DNA from: an uncultured Clostridia bacterium
GTDB lineage: Bacteria; Bacillota; Clostridia; Lachnospirales; Lachnospiraceae
DNA: 64,000 nt
Reading direction: 5' to 3'
NCBI GenBank assembly: GCA_946403295.1
Contig: CAMIZL010000008.1
Span: forward strand, 1-64,000
Position numbers and translations under genes: made by a program. The notes beneath the pieces were generated by a model. The model saw nothing but the letters and a program-made list of their open reading frames with translations. It was not told where the DNA came from and did no database searches. Positions 34,950 to 47,400 of the stretch are shown here, piece by piece (within the stretch, counting starts at the first letter, position 1; every line of letters begins with the position of its first letter).

Positions 34950-36272
34950 ATGAGCAAGCATGTTGAGGAACTCGTAGATCGTAAGTGCCGTGAGATCGTG
35001 GACAGAAAGAATATCCACGAGGTTGGTCGCGTAGCGGGTATCAAGAATTACATCATCGAGGTTGAAGGACTTGACGGAGCCGGATATTTCGAGAAGATCA
35101 TTATCGACGGTAAGGCGGAGGGCTATGTCAGCACTATCGGACGTAATCGTATTTACGTAGCGCTCATCCGTAAGACCGAAGAGATTTATGTCGGCGATGC
35201 CGTTCATGCAACAGGTGTTGAATTCAAAGGAATCTTCTCACCTGACTCGATCGGTCATATCGTTGATATGTTTGGCGTTGACCGTATGAACGATCAGAAA
35301 TTTGACAATACGATAGAGCTTGCCATTGAGACACCCCCCATCCCCATCATGGACAGGGGTAATGTAAAGCGTCCCATGCAGACCGGTGTTACGGGTATCG
35401 ATATGATCTATCCCGTAGGAAAAGGTCAGCGTCAGCTCATCATCGGCGATAAGCGTACGGGAAAGACCCAGCTTTGTCTTGATGCGATCGTTAACCAAAA
35501 GGGTCGTGACATGATCTGCATTTACATCGCCGTAGGTAAGACAAAAAAAGAGATCAAGAACGTATTCTATGAGCTCTTAAAGCGCGGCGCGATGGAATAT
35601 ACCATCATCATAAGCGCATTTAACGACGAATTCCCTCCCGTTATCAAGACCACACCGTTCATGGGTCTTGCGGTTGCAGAGAAATACATGCTTGAAGGCA
35701 AGGATGTACTTGTTGTTATCGATGACCTTAAGCGTCATGCCGATGTTTGCCGTGAGATCGGTCTCCTTACAGGAACCGTTCCCGGACGTGACGCATATCC
35801 TTCGGATATTTTCTATACACATGCACGTCTCCTCGAGAGAGGCTGCCAGCATAAGGACGGAGGTTCCGTAACTATCCTTCCTATTTGCGAAACCAAGGGC
35901 GGCGATATTACGGATTATATCTCCAGTAATATCATTTCGATCACAGACGGCCAGATAGTTCTTTCGACAAAGAACTTCGAGAAGGGTAATAAACCCGCTA
36001 TCGAATACGGTTTGTCGGTTTCACGTCTCGGTGGTGCCGTTCAGACCAGAGAAATGAAGGCGGTAGGTGCGGTTGTTCGTCGTGAACTTCTCGCATACCT
36101 TGAGAAGTGTGATGTTTACGAGCTTGCAAACGAGGACGAGATGAGCCCCGAGCTCTTAAAGAGCATGCGTAACGGAAAGGCTATCCGTAATAAGCTTCGT
36201 CAATATAAATTCTCACCTATCCCGCCCGAAGAGATGCAGCATATGTTTGACGGACTCGTTGACTTGGGTTGA
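34950..36272 (+). CDS. F1-ATPase alpha-subunit-like protein (440 aa)
   Basis: The ATG at 34950 with GGGGG upstream is preferred to the TTG at 34932. Alpha-type features: Walker A 'GDKRTGKT' (residues 166-173), 'IYIAVGKTKKEIKNV', Walker-B-like 'DVLVVIDDLKRHA', 'TGTVPGRDAYPSDIFYTHARLLER', 'SITDGQIVL' and the arginine finger in 'YGLSVSRLGGAVQT' (R359). It is ~65 residues shorter than usual, mainly by loss at both ends. With beta it should form the hexameric ATPase head. The identity is unambiguous, yet the sequence is clearly diverged from housekeeping AtpA. Confidence 0.96.
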   Translation: MSKHVEELVDRKCREIVDRKNIHEVGRVAGIKNYIIEVEGLDGAGYFEKIIIDGKAEGYVSTIGRNRIYVALIRKTEEIYVGDAVHATGVEFKGIFSPDSIGHIVDMFGVDRMNDQKFDNTIELAIETPPIPIMDRGNVKRPMQTGVTGIDMIYPVGKGQRQLIIGDKRTGKTQLCLDAIVNQKGRDMICIYIAVGKTKKEIKNVFYELLKRGAMEYTIIISAFNDEFPPVIKTTPFMGLAVAEKYMLEGKDVLVVIDDLKRHADVCREIGLLTGTVPGRDAYPSDIFYTHARLLERGCQHKDGGSVTILPICETKGGDITDYISSNIISITDGQIVLSTKNFEKGNKPAIEYGLSVSRLGGAVQTREMKAVGAVVRRELLAYLEKCDVYELANEDEMSPELLKSMRNGKAIRNKLRQYKFSPIPPEEMQHMFDGLVDLG

Positions 36273-36289
36273 TAGGGGGATAACGTCTT

Positions 36290-37075
36290 ATGAGGATAAA
36301 GCCGATAGTCAAGGTCATGAATTTCCATGCCCTCATACGTGTCGACAAAGCGCGTAAGAAAGCCGAAAAGTATTTGAAGCTTGAGAGAGAAGCATCGGAC
36401 ATCATCGACCTGATCGCCAACAACAGAAACTTCCAGCTCGACAAAAAGCTGTGGAGCATAGACGAAACCAAACCGCCGCTCAATATCTACATCGGCAGTG
36501 ATTTCGGATTCTGCGGCAACATTAATTTCACTGTCAATCAGTATATTGAACAGGACGTGGAAGCCGACAAGATCCTGATCGGTAGAAAATTGCGGCAGAG
36601 TGCTCAAAAGGTAGTCCTTTCGATACCGAGAGAAGAATTCTATTCGGGATATGACAAGATCCATGAGCTTCTCGTCGGAACGATCATGGGCAAAGAGCAT
36701 TCGCAGATCAACCTGATATATAACCATTTCTACAATACATCAAGGATCGAGATCATGAAGAAAAAGATCTTCCCCTTCGATATTGAAGTAGGAAGCAAGG
36801 TTTATACCGAAGATTTCTTCGTTGAGGGTGACGCAAACCGCATTCTTTACAATCTGCTTACGAGCTACGTAAATTACGAAGTAAAGATTGCCGAAGTTAA
36901 CAGTTACGCCTCGGAGAACATATATCGTCAGAACTCGACATCGGAATCGCTCAAAAAGATCGATGAGATCGAGGCAGAGCAGCTCGTACAGATCCGCAAG
37001 GAGAGAGTTGCAAAAGAATTTGAGAAGGTAATTGACAATTTTACAAAAAAGATGGCGAAGTCAGGAGGACACTAG
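36290..37075 (+). CDS. F1-ATPase gamma-subunit-like central shaft (261 aa)
   Basis: The family signature is recognisable as 'IYIGSDFGFCGNINFTVNQ' (canonical 's.DrGLCGg.N'). The N-terminal ('FHALIRVDKARKKAEKYLKL') and C-terminal ('YASENIYRQNSTSESLKKID', then 'RKERVAKEFEKVIDNF') helices would make the coiled-coil axle. It lacks ~25 residues compared with typical gamma. It lies between alpha and beta as in atp operons, 17 bp after alpha and 3 bp before beta. Confidence 0.92.
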   Translation: MRIKPIVKVMNFHALIRVDKARKKAEKYLKLEREASDIIDLIANNRNFQLDKKLWSIDETKPPLNIYIGSDFGFCGNINFTVNQYIEQDVEADKILIGRKLRQSAQKVVLSIPREEFYSGYDKIHELLVGTIMGKEHSQINLIYNHFYNTSRIEIMKKKIFPFDIEVGSKVYTEDFFVEGDANRILYNLLTSYVNYEVKIAEVNSYASENIYRQNSTSESLKKIDEIEAEQLVQIRKERVAKEFEKVIDNFTKKMAKSGGH

Positions 37076-38449
<1,374 letters not shown>

Positions 38450-38503
38450 TAGGGAGAAAGGATCCGGCATGAGAACAGCCGGGATCCGGGAAAGGATCAT
38501 CGC

Positions 38504-38782
38504 ATGAAAAAGCAACTTCAGAAAAAGTATATAGAAGTGATCCTCATCAGCTTCGCTACGGGGTACGAGGTTTTCCATGACGTACATATGGTACGTTTGA
38601 AGGATAAAAAATCCAACCTTCTGATCATGGTAGATTACATGCCCACACTCGGTGAGATGGACGGAGAACTTGAGATCGTAACCGATAATGATGTAAGAAA
38701 GCTCGAAGGCGTAAAAGGCTTTTATTGCATAAAGAATAATGTGTTCAAACTTCTTTTGAAGGAGGACAGCGAGGTTGGCTAA
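38504..38782 (+). CDS. F1-ATPase epsilon-subunit-like protein, N-terminal domain only (92 aa)
   Basis: Position directly after beta, size and the beta-sandwich-like pattern ('VHMVRLKDKKSNLLIMVDYM', 'GELEIVTDNDV', 'GVKGFYCIKNNVFKLLLKED') fit the N-terminal domain of epsilon. The regulatory C-terminal helical domain (~45 residues) is absent, so the usual epsilon inhibition cannot operate. Its job would be to join gamma to the c-like ring. By sequence alone the similarity is weak; context carries much of the call. Confidence 0.75.
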   Translation: MKKQLQKKYIEVILISFATGYEVFHDVHMVRLKDKKSNLLIMVDYMPTLGEMDGELEIVTDNDVRKLEGVKGFYCIKNNVFKLLLKEDSEVG

Positions 38783-39977
38783 CGGATTTGACTTAAACAG
38801 CCGTACAAGTCGAATAAAAGCCGCGGTTGCGGGTTTCGATCAGCTTGACATGTTGACGTTGTCGACGATCGTTCTTCGCTTCCTGATCTATCTGGGCGCC
38901 GCGATACTTTATCACGACTATGACGAAAAACTCTTTATCGCGGTTGCATTTATAGAGGCTGCTGTTACAGGCCTGACGTTTGTAAAGACATTCAAACGCG
39001 ATGTGATCATCAGCAGTGTTATCAGACTTATCGGAGAAGTGCTCCTTGCGGGAGCCGGACTCATGGTCGTTTGGGTAAACGGCATCGTGTCTGAATACCT
39101 GAGGGATGTTCAAAAGCGCGAAAGCGTCATCGTTATGCTGGTGGTGTTCAATATCCTGCTCGTTATAGCGCAGACTGCCAGAACAGTATTTGCATTGGAT
39201 GTAATGCTTGCGGCATCGACCTCAAAGCACCGCAAGACCATAACAAAGGAATTTAAGCTGCGTATCCGTCCGAAGGTACAGTTTATCAGTATGATCCTTT
39301 GTTTTTGTCTGCTTACGATACCTTCCGTATTGATCGGAAGCATTGTTTCGAGTCTCGACAGTGTGAAGGTTGATACGAGGATATATCAGGTCGTTAAGTC
39401 GGAATATGTTCTGTATGATTATCCTGCTACGGTACGTAAGCAGGGAACGGGCACGGTCATCACCGACAAGAACGATCAGGAGAAGGCGCTGGCCGAAACT
39501 CCTCTTTATTTCGGTCAGGATACCGCTACGGAGAAGATACTCATTCCCAGAACATATGCGCTCCTGCAGCCCGCGATATCATCCACGAAGAGGGTTGATA
39601 ATCTCAGCATCATAGAGTATAAGAACGGCACCTACAATGTGAGCAGCGAATCGGGAACACGTGAAGCGTCCGACTTCTTCCTTTATGACGGACGTGACAC
39701 ATACATCTTCTTTGAAGAAACACCCATCACCATCGGAGATAACGAGATCAGGGTTTCGCCTTTCTCATATCTTACCGCGGTGAGCAACGGATCGCTTACC
39801 TTATTCGATCCGGGTTCGGCATCATGTATGACATACAGTCTCATAGGCCGTGACGCATATGCGGTCATGAGAGACGGTACTAAGATCGATGTCGGAACAA
39901 ATATTTTGATAAAAACTGACGGAACGGAACAGATGCTCTTCATGAATCCGGCCAACCTCAGTGAGTTTATAGGTTAA
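38775..39977 (+). CDS. Polytopic membrane protein with extracellular domain, candidate membrane stator (400 aa)
   Basis: It begins at TTG 38775, overlapping the epsilon gene by 8 bp, with AAGGAGG ten bases upstream. About five membrane helices (residues ~27-46, 52-70, 76-104, 115-141 and 167-190) are followed by a ~200-residue outside domain similar in layout to the juxtamembrane domains of the other anchored proteins ('FFLYDGRDTYIFFEETPI', 'FSYLTAVSNGSLTLF'). It shows no recognisable similarity to subunit a and lacks that family's conserved fifth-helix pattern. As the only polytopic protein in an operon that lacks subunit a, it is the best candidate to face the c-like ring and transmit force. 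Confidence 0.8.
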   Translation: MANGFDLNSRTSRIKAAVAGFDQLDMLTLSTIVLRFLIYLGAAILYHDYDEKLFIAVAFIEAAVTGLTFVKTFKRDVIISSVIRLIGEVLLAGAGLMVVWVNGIVSEYLRDVQKRESVIVMLVVFNILLVIAQTARTVFALDVMLAASTSKHRKTITKEFKLRIRPKVQFISMILCFCLLTIPSVLIGSIVSSLDSVKVDTRIYQVVKSEYVLYDYPATVRKQGTGTVITDKNDQEKALAETPLYFGQDTATEKILIPRTYALLQPAISSTKRVDNLSIIEYKNGTYNVSSESGTREASDFFLYDGRDTYIFFEETPITIGDNEIRVSPFSYLTAVSNGSLTLFDPGSASCMTYSLIGRDAYAVMRDGTKIDVGTNILIKTDGTEQMLFMNPANLSEFIG

Positions 39978-39978
39978 T

Positions 39979-41376
39979 ATGAAAAAAAACACAAAACTTC
40001 TGATGATCGTGATCGGACTCGTCGTACTTGCGGCGGTGATCATGGTTGCAATTTTACCCGATAAGGGCAAAGAAGTAGCCTTTAAGGATTTCGGATATTG
40101 CTTTGCGAATACGGGAAGGTTGACCAGAATAATGAGAGTGTCGGGAGAGGAAGCCGATATAAGCGAGATCGTAAATATCATTTCTCCCGATGAAACGATT
40201 TTTGTAAAAGGCGATAAGATCACATATAAGGGAGAAGAGATATCTTCCGAACTGCCTTTGTTTTTTGATGATAACAAATATATTTACATTCCGTGGGAGA
40301 AGGCCGTATTCCTCACAACGGATCTGAAAGTCAGATCTGCCGAGGGCAATGCATTCCTGATCAAAGAAGGTTTCTTCGGCGATGATTATACGCTCCGCGA
40401 TTCGGGAAACGACCTTTTGATGCTCTCATGTACCAAAAACCTTTTCGTGGCATTGAAGCCCTTTAAGGTTACGGCGCTCGGAGAGAGCTTTAACGTAAAT
40501 CCCATGGACCTCGTTCTTTTTGACGGTTATTCGATAAGAACGGCATCTGTAGCGGAAACCGTAGCTAAACGTTCTTCGCACGGCATTACGAAAGAAAGCC
40601 TTGTGACCGTAAACGATCATATATATTTTATGAGCGATTTCCTCGGCGTGCTCGGGCTGAGCGTTGAACGCGACAGTACCGAAGGCGGTCTCGACAGGAT
40701 CGATGACGATGCTCTCGAGGAACTTAGGGAACTGAAAGTTGAAGTTCAAACGGTAGAAGACAGAATGATCACGATCCCCGAGGCTACTTTCCAGTATTTC
40801 CTCGGGCACCGCTATGAGCTTCCGGAAAAGCTTGAGGTATATAAAAACGGGAGCATATGGTATCAAAAGAGAGAAGATCTTGCATCCCCGATCGAGAGCA
40901 TACCGATCTACGGAGAGGAGTATATTTACCTCCCCGGTGATTTCGGGATCGTCGATCCGAATGCGAGAAAACAGAATTGTGTTCCGGCCTTTTCAAGGAT
41001 CAAACGGGAAGCATCGGAAGAAGGGTATTATATATACCCGGCCGACGACGGAAAACAAAAGCTGTTACCGCAGGCCGTGATCTATGACGGGACGGAGAAC
41101 TATCTCTTTACGGACACAGTGACAATCAAATGGAAGAATTCGTCCTTTGTTCTTCCCCCTCTTTCATATGCGTCATATGACGGAGTGGACAGACTCGAGT
41201 TTTACGATGCGGGCGAAGATAAATTCCATTCCTATATTTTGGATGTGGATTCGATCGTTGCGGAATTTGACAACGGAAACGGTGTCGATATGGTTTCGAG
41301 GATGGTTATCATAGACGGCAAGCCTGCGATGGTCATCGTTTCGGAACCGGGAATGTACGGATCTTACTTTGACTGA
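39979..41376 (+). CDS. Membrane-anchored extracellular protein of the rotary operon (465 aa)
   Basis: The ATG follows the previous stop by 1 bp. A single signal anchor (~7-25) is followed by an all-outside beta-rich protein ('FFDDNKYIYIPWEKAVFLTTDLKVRSAEGNAFLI' in the first half; 'YLPGDFGIVDPNARK' and 'YILDVDSIVAEFDNGNG' later). It appears to hold two copies of the domain type that lies next to the membrane in the 605-, 2219- and 4306-aa proteins, without a rod. No enzymatic motif is seen. It is probably a structural collar or adaptor around the machine's outer face. Confidence 0.8.
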   Translation: MKKNTKLLMIVIGLVVLAAVIMVAILPDKGKEVAFKDFGYCFANTGRLTRIMRVSGEEADISEIVNIISPDETIFVKGDKITYKGEEISSELPLFFDDNKYIYIPWEKAVFLTTDLKVRSAEGNAFLIKEGFFGDDYTLRDSGNDLLMLSCTKNLFVALKPFKVTALGESFNVNPMDLVLFDGYSIRTASVAETVAKRSSHGITKESLVTVNDHIYFMSDFLGVLGLSVERDSTEGGLDRIDDDALEELRELKVEVQTVEDRMITIPEATFQYFLGHRYELPEKLEVYKNGSIWYQKREDLASPIESIPIYGEEYIYLPGDFGIVDPNARKQNCVPAFSRIKREASEEGYYIYPADDGKQKLLPQAVIYDGTENYLFTDTVTIKWKNSSFVLPPLSYASYDGVDRLEFYDAGEDKFHSYILDVDSIVAEFDNGNGVDMVSRMVIIDGKPAMVIVSEPGMYGSYFD

Positions 41377-41444
41377 GCGCCGGGTATTGGGACCGGTAGT
41401 CCGGATCTTTATTCGGACAGAACAAGAAAACGGAGGATTACAGG

Positions 41445-44400
41445 ATGAAGAAACGCGGCATGGGGCTTTTTATTGCCATGGGCGGTATCGCTCTTGTACT
41501 TATCATTGCATCTATCTTTTTGATCGTTTCGGGCGGCTACAAGGCTAAGCTCGTTCTTGTGAACGACGGTTTCTTTGTAGGCGACCAGGTTCACGATTGC
41601 CTCTATGAGACAGATGAGAATGCGATCGTTACAACCCTCCCTGCGATCGGTGCATCACAGTCCGACATTCTTTATGAGAAGTCCGGTAAGTATTACATCG
41701 GAAACGAGTATACTCCCGTATCTCTCAATTTCCCCTATGTCATCAACAACGCTTCGGCGGTTATGTTCACAAGCGGCGTTGATAAGCTCATCACGGGAAC
41801 TTTCGAATATGTTGATTCATACGAGAATCTCTATATGAGCGGTGGCGTTACATTTAACTCCGATATGGAAAGAGCATATCGTGAAGACTTTATACTTGTC
41901 GACACGGGTAACGGTATCTACATGAATGCCGAGAAGCTTTCCGTAGGCGGAGCGCTTACCACTGCTGCAGAGATCCCCGTCAATTCGTTCATACGTTTCC
42001 TCGATAATGAGATCGTTTATTACTATTATGAAGACGATGCCCTGCTTTATTCAAGGATAGCTCCCGTTTCACGTACGGCTTCCATAACGCTCGGCAACTA
42101 TAATTACACTTACATCGAGTTCCTTGAGAAGCTCGGTCTTTATTCCGAACGTAAGACAAAGGAGAAGATCTCTCCCACTCCTTCGCCCGCTCCCGAACGT
42201 GACAGCGAAGACGAACCCGCTATCGAAGAAAGAAAGCATTACAATTTCTCAGATCCCAATTATGTTCCCGCAGACAACGAAGAATCGGATGCGTCTGAGG
42301 GTATTACGACTGTATCGACGTCAACAGCAAAGGGCAATCCGACGGAAACAGACGACAACAAGTCTGTTAATGAGGACGTGAGGGATGACGAGGGAGGTCA
42401 TGAACTTATTACTCCCAATCCCGGCGAGCGTCCCACAAGAGCTCCCCGTCCCACAAGCGAGCCTGCTATGCCTGAGCCTGCAGGAGATCCCCTGCCCGCA
42501 GAGGAGCAGCCTCCCCTTCCTACGCCCACTCCCCGTCCTACAGCTACACCTCTTCCTACACCTACAATGATGCCTGTTATCGAGCAGACAGCAAGCGGAG
42601 GTGATCCTGCCGTGCCCGAAGCACCCGCAGCTGCGGCACCCGCAGATCCCGTGCCCGCAAAGGAAAAACCGGAACATATTCCCACACAATACGTAGGAAC
42701 AGCCGAACGCCCCTTATACTTTGAAGAGTGGAAGAAACCCATCGTTCATCTTGGCGATATCACCACGGGAACATATACGATCTTCCTTGACAATTTCCAT
42801 ATCGAAAATTCTCAATTCCTTTATAAACGTTACGGCGTTCAGTTCTCAGTAAAAGAAGGAACGGATGATACAGGTAAGCTCGTATACACCAAGAACGTTA
42901 CCGGAGGCGGCGCTTTAAGGCTCGGACAGCCTTTTAAGCCCAACACGCAGTATACGCTCGAAGTTATTTTGAATTACATCAATGCCTACGGCGAGACAAT
43001 GACCGAAACAGTTCTTGAGTACGGCAAGGTCGTTGTTGAAACTAAGGGACGTGACTTCCTTGAGAGTCTCGATTTCCGATACACCAAGGGAATTAAAGCA
43101 TCCAATTCCTTCATACTCAATGATGTTGGAATCGGCCTGGCGGTCAAAAATACTGCCGGACGTTTCATCGAATCGGTTGAATATCTCGGACGTGTTGAAT
43201 TTGAAGTAACAAACGAAGGCGACAGCAACGATACCCGTATCGTAACCTTCTCCAATACGGAACTTAATAAGCTCAGAAAGGGCGAAACGTTTAAATTCGA
43301 GAGTTCGAGAGTATTCCGTTCGAATTCGACATATAAATACCTGATCCGTATCTATGATAAGACCGGTGAATTATTAAATCTCCTCGATGAGAACGGTAAC
43401 AAAAAGACTGCGCTCACCGGCAAATTCAAGACCTGTACGGAAATGCCCAGAGCAACTTTCAGAGTACAGAACAACAAGATCTTCGATTTTACCGTTGCCA
43501 TGCGTATTGCAAACACCGGTAATGCCGGCATGCGCAATTTGAAATACCGTGTTCTTGACATGGACGGCAATGTTGTATGGACGACCTCGCAATATCTGAC
43601 CGCAGCGTCGGGTGGTGCTATTGAGTATACGGATAAAGAAAAACTTGATGTACACAGTCTGGAGTCATTCGTAGGGGAACTTTATGATCCGGCAACGGGA
43701 GCTGCAGGTGTTGATCCCAACAGACTTATCGAAGTCGTTACAAAATTCTCGGATCTTTCGGACCAGAGCGTATACGTCCTTCAGGTAATATCGGACTGCG
43801 ACGTTTATGCATATGACGAAGAAGATTATGTTGACGGTATCGTGCCCGAAGAAGATAAGTGGATCACGGATGCCGTTATCGGTGAGACGAAATTTACGAC
43901 GGCAAACATCTCGTCTCTCGGTAATTTCTTTATTGAAAACGTGATCCCGGCCACGGACGAGAACCTTACCGAGGGACAACTCTATATGAACCTGAGACTC
44001 GACAGCAGGACGAATGAGCTGCTCATCGATCTGGTCGATGATTTCGATATCAGTTTCTGGAAGAATACAAAGGACGCGGACGGAAAAGAAACCGGCAATT
44101 ACGTCCTTGACGAGAATGCAAAGATTTCATATATGTTGTGTGTTGCGGGCGATGATACGCAGTACATGGACATCCGGTCCGTTGTTGAAGGAACGCGTCC
44201 CGCAGACCTCGAGAGATGGGAAAACAATGCCACTCTGGCAGGTCAAAATGCTTATGACAAAGTCCTTGAAGAAAACTTCAACAGCAATCTCGGCGATGCA
44301 AAGAATGAATATATAGTGACCGTCTTTGACGATGAAGGAAATGAGATCACATATAATTATGACTATTTTGCAAATCTTGCATTTGAAGCACAGAACAGGC

Positions 44401-47400
44401 TCAACGCAGGCGGATATGCTTCTGAGAGTGAAGAATATGCCGAATTGACGAAGATCATAGAAGATTTCGCTTTGATCAAGGACGAAGTTGAACAAAAGGC
44501 GATAAGCAAGACCCGTGAAGACGCCGAAAAAGCCAGAGATGCAGCATATAAGGCAAAATATCTCGAGGAATCCGGCGGAGATACCGAAACCGGTTATGTC
44601 AAGGGCAAGCTTACCATCGGAGAAGACATTGTTTCCGAACTCAAGGCCAAGAACAATAACCCCGATCCCGCATCGGGCAGTTCGATCGTATACAAATACG
44701 AGAAAGAACTCAGAATTGCGGTCACAGGTCTTGAAACAAATACCACATACGAGATCCGCGGCAGCGCAAGAGCAACTGTCGGAAACAGCGGATCTCCCAG
44801 CAGCGTACGTACCATTCTTACACGTTCGTCATTTAAGACGTACCGTAAGCGTGCGATCGTTAAGATGGATGCTTATTACGCATCATCGACGTTCATCTCG
44901 CTCTTCGGAGTAAGGGTCGATGATCCGGACGAAGCCATCACGAATTTCCCTGTTGAGCTTACCGTTACAAACCGTACCGGCGGCATCATGGGAATACGTA
45001 CGATCAACAGTCGTGAAGAATTGTATGACGAGATGCGCTTTAACAACCTTGCCACGGAAGAGGAATATACACTTCGTTTCCTCGCCAAGGGATATAATCA
45101 GGGTTGGTCGAAAGCATCGGAAGAGATCAACAAGGAGATCTTTGTAAATGATCTTAAAGAGACGCTGAAGGTCGTGACCCATGAGTCGATAAAGGCCGAT
45201 ATCTCCATTATGGGTATAAATGATGCCTACGATCTTGCGCCCGAAGTCAGGGTTATGGTTGCGAAGGATAAAACAGCATCTGTCGGACCGATCACAGGTA
45301 AGTATGCATCATCACCGACAGGATCCTTTGCTTATGTCCTCGGCAAGAACAGCCTGAGCGTAGACGGAAGCTATTACGTCGCAGGCGGCGGTCAGACGTA
45401 CTATGTACATAAGGCTCTTTATACGATCGATGTCAATCTCGGCAGTGAATCTTATAACATAATCGAGCCCGGAATCTATCCTACGAGGAACAGATTCACG
45501 CATTACCAGCTTTTTGCGGATGAGGATTGCACGATACCCCTTTCCGATGCGAGCGATCCGAACGCTTCTGTAAAGGTAACAGCCAGGGATGCCGGCACAA
45601 ATGCCGCCCTTTCAAGGTGCTATTGGACCAGAAACTATATCCGACTCAATACATACCTTACGGGCCAGCAAAGGGTATATCTGCTTGCGACCGCGCTCAA
45701 TCTCGATAATCCTCTCGGCGGAAAGAGTACGGCAAACAGCGGTGTTTACATGTTCTGCGGTCTCTCCTTCCACAGGTTCGGAGAAAAAGCATATACGGCG
45801 AACATCAATGCCATCCTTAGAGATGAATTCGGACAGCTCGGTTCAAACGGCGTTTCGAAATATTATGTAAGAGTATACGAAAAAGAAGGCGAGGCAACCT
45901 CAAGCAGCGGAGGATATCGTCTTGTATCCGAACGACTTCATGAGTGGAGAGAACTTGCAGCAAACGAACCGCGTGAGCATGCTGACGATAATTGTATGCT
46001 CGAAATGTATGAATATGACAAATATGGTGAAGAAGGACGCGGACCGAGTCTGGGAACCAAGACGTTTGTCGGAGGTTCAAGGCAGATCGATACGAACTTC
46101 GGTGTAAGAGTTGCGCCGAATAAGTATTACAGACTGGAATTGTGGATCAAGCTCAACAATTACAGTATCCGTGTCGGTACGGTTAACTTCACGTCGGAAC
46201 GTATCATCCATTCGATCGATAACGTGGATGACCTTCTCGATGCATATTGTCACCCCTCGGATAGTTATATCGTTACAAGCGACCTCAGGGTAGCCAGAGC
46301 AAACATCTTTAACACCAAGCAATTTGACGGTGTTATCGATTTCAACGGCCATACCCTTACACACATGTCAAATGATTATCTCATCTATACACTCGGTGCG
46401 TACGGTGAGATCAGAAATCTTGTCTTTGAAAAGGGTGACGGCGTAAATTATAACAACTACAAGAACATCCGTGGTGTTACATACGAGAATTACGGACGTC
46501 TGGACAACATAATCGTCAGATACAAGAACAGGATAGAGACTATCGACTTTGCAAATCGCGACAGCACCAATTTCAGGGAGTCGCAATATGTTCAGGGTCT
46601 TATTTGCTCGACCAATTATCCGACGGGTGTAGTTGAGAATTTCTGTATCGATGTGCAGGAGGATATACATTTCTACGCAGGAGATGGTGTCGGTCTCGCT
46701 GTATATACCAACTACGGTATGGTCAGAAACGGCTATTCGTGCAGCTCTAACGGTTCGGAGATCCGTCAGGTTGCGAAGTATTCCGACTTCGAACAGCTCT
46801 TCACCAATAAGACGACCGCGAAGACACAATATACCGGCAATTACTATACGGGCGGTCTGGTCCGTCGTAATGTAAACGGTATCGTTGAGAGCACTTTCGG
46901 TCTTGTCGATATGAAACTCAAAAACAATGATACAAACAGTATATACAAGAAGGGTGCAGCTATCTGCGGTTTGAATGAAGGTTATGTACGTAACAGTTTC
47001 TCAGCCGCAAGTGTATTGACATACAGAGAGGCTGAACTCAGTAACGGTGCAGAGCCTTATTACGAAGCAAAGGTCGGCCGTTCACCTGCTAACCAGAACT
47101 TCTTCGAAAATAATAACGTATACGGTCACTCCTCGAACATATTCCATTATTCGATGTACGATCACGGAAAATGTTTGACGATCAACAACAACAAGGTTAC
47201 CAGAGGATACGATTCGGTTGAGGTCCGCAAGGAACTTCTTCACGACAAGAACTGGTATTCGGCATTGTTCGATTCGACGGATATCACACGTCCCGGACAG
47301 TGGAATTATGAGTTCATTACAAGAGGATGCTATCCTCAGGTTGAGATGGGCGAATGCATGCCTGCGCAGCCTTCAATCATGCTGCCCGCACTTACCCAGA

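Noticed and set aside
46368-46829. Long minus-strand ORFs inside the 4306-aa gene
   Set aside because: They are codon-bias shadows of the plus-strand gene. They lack ribosome sites, and the plus frame has continuous domain structure.
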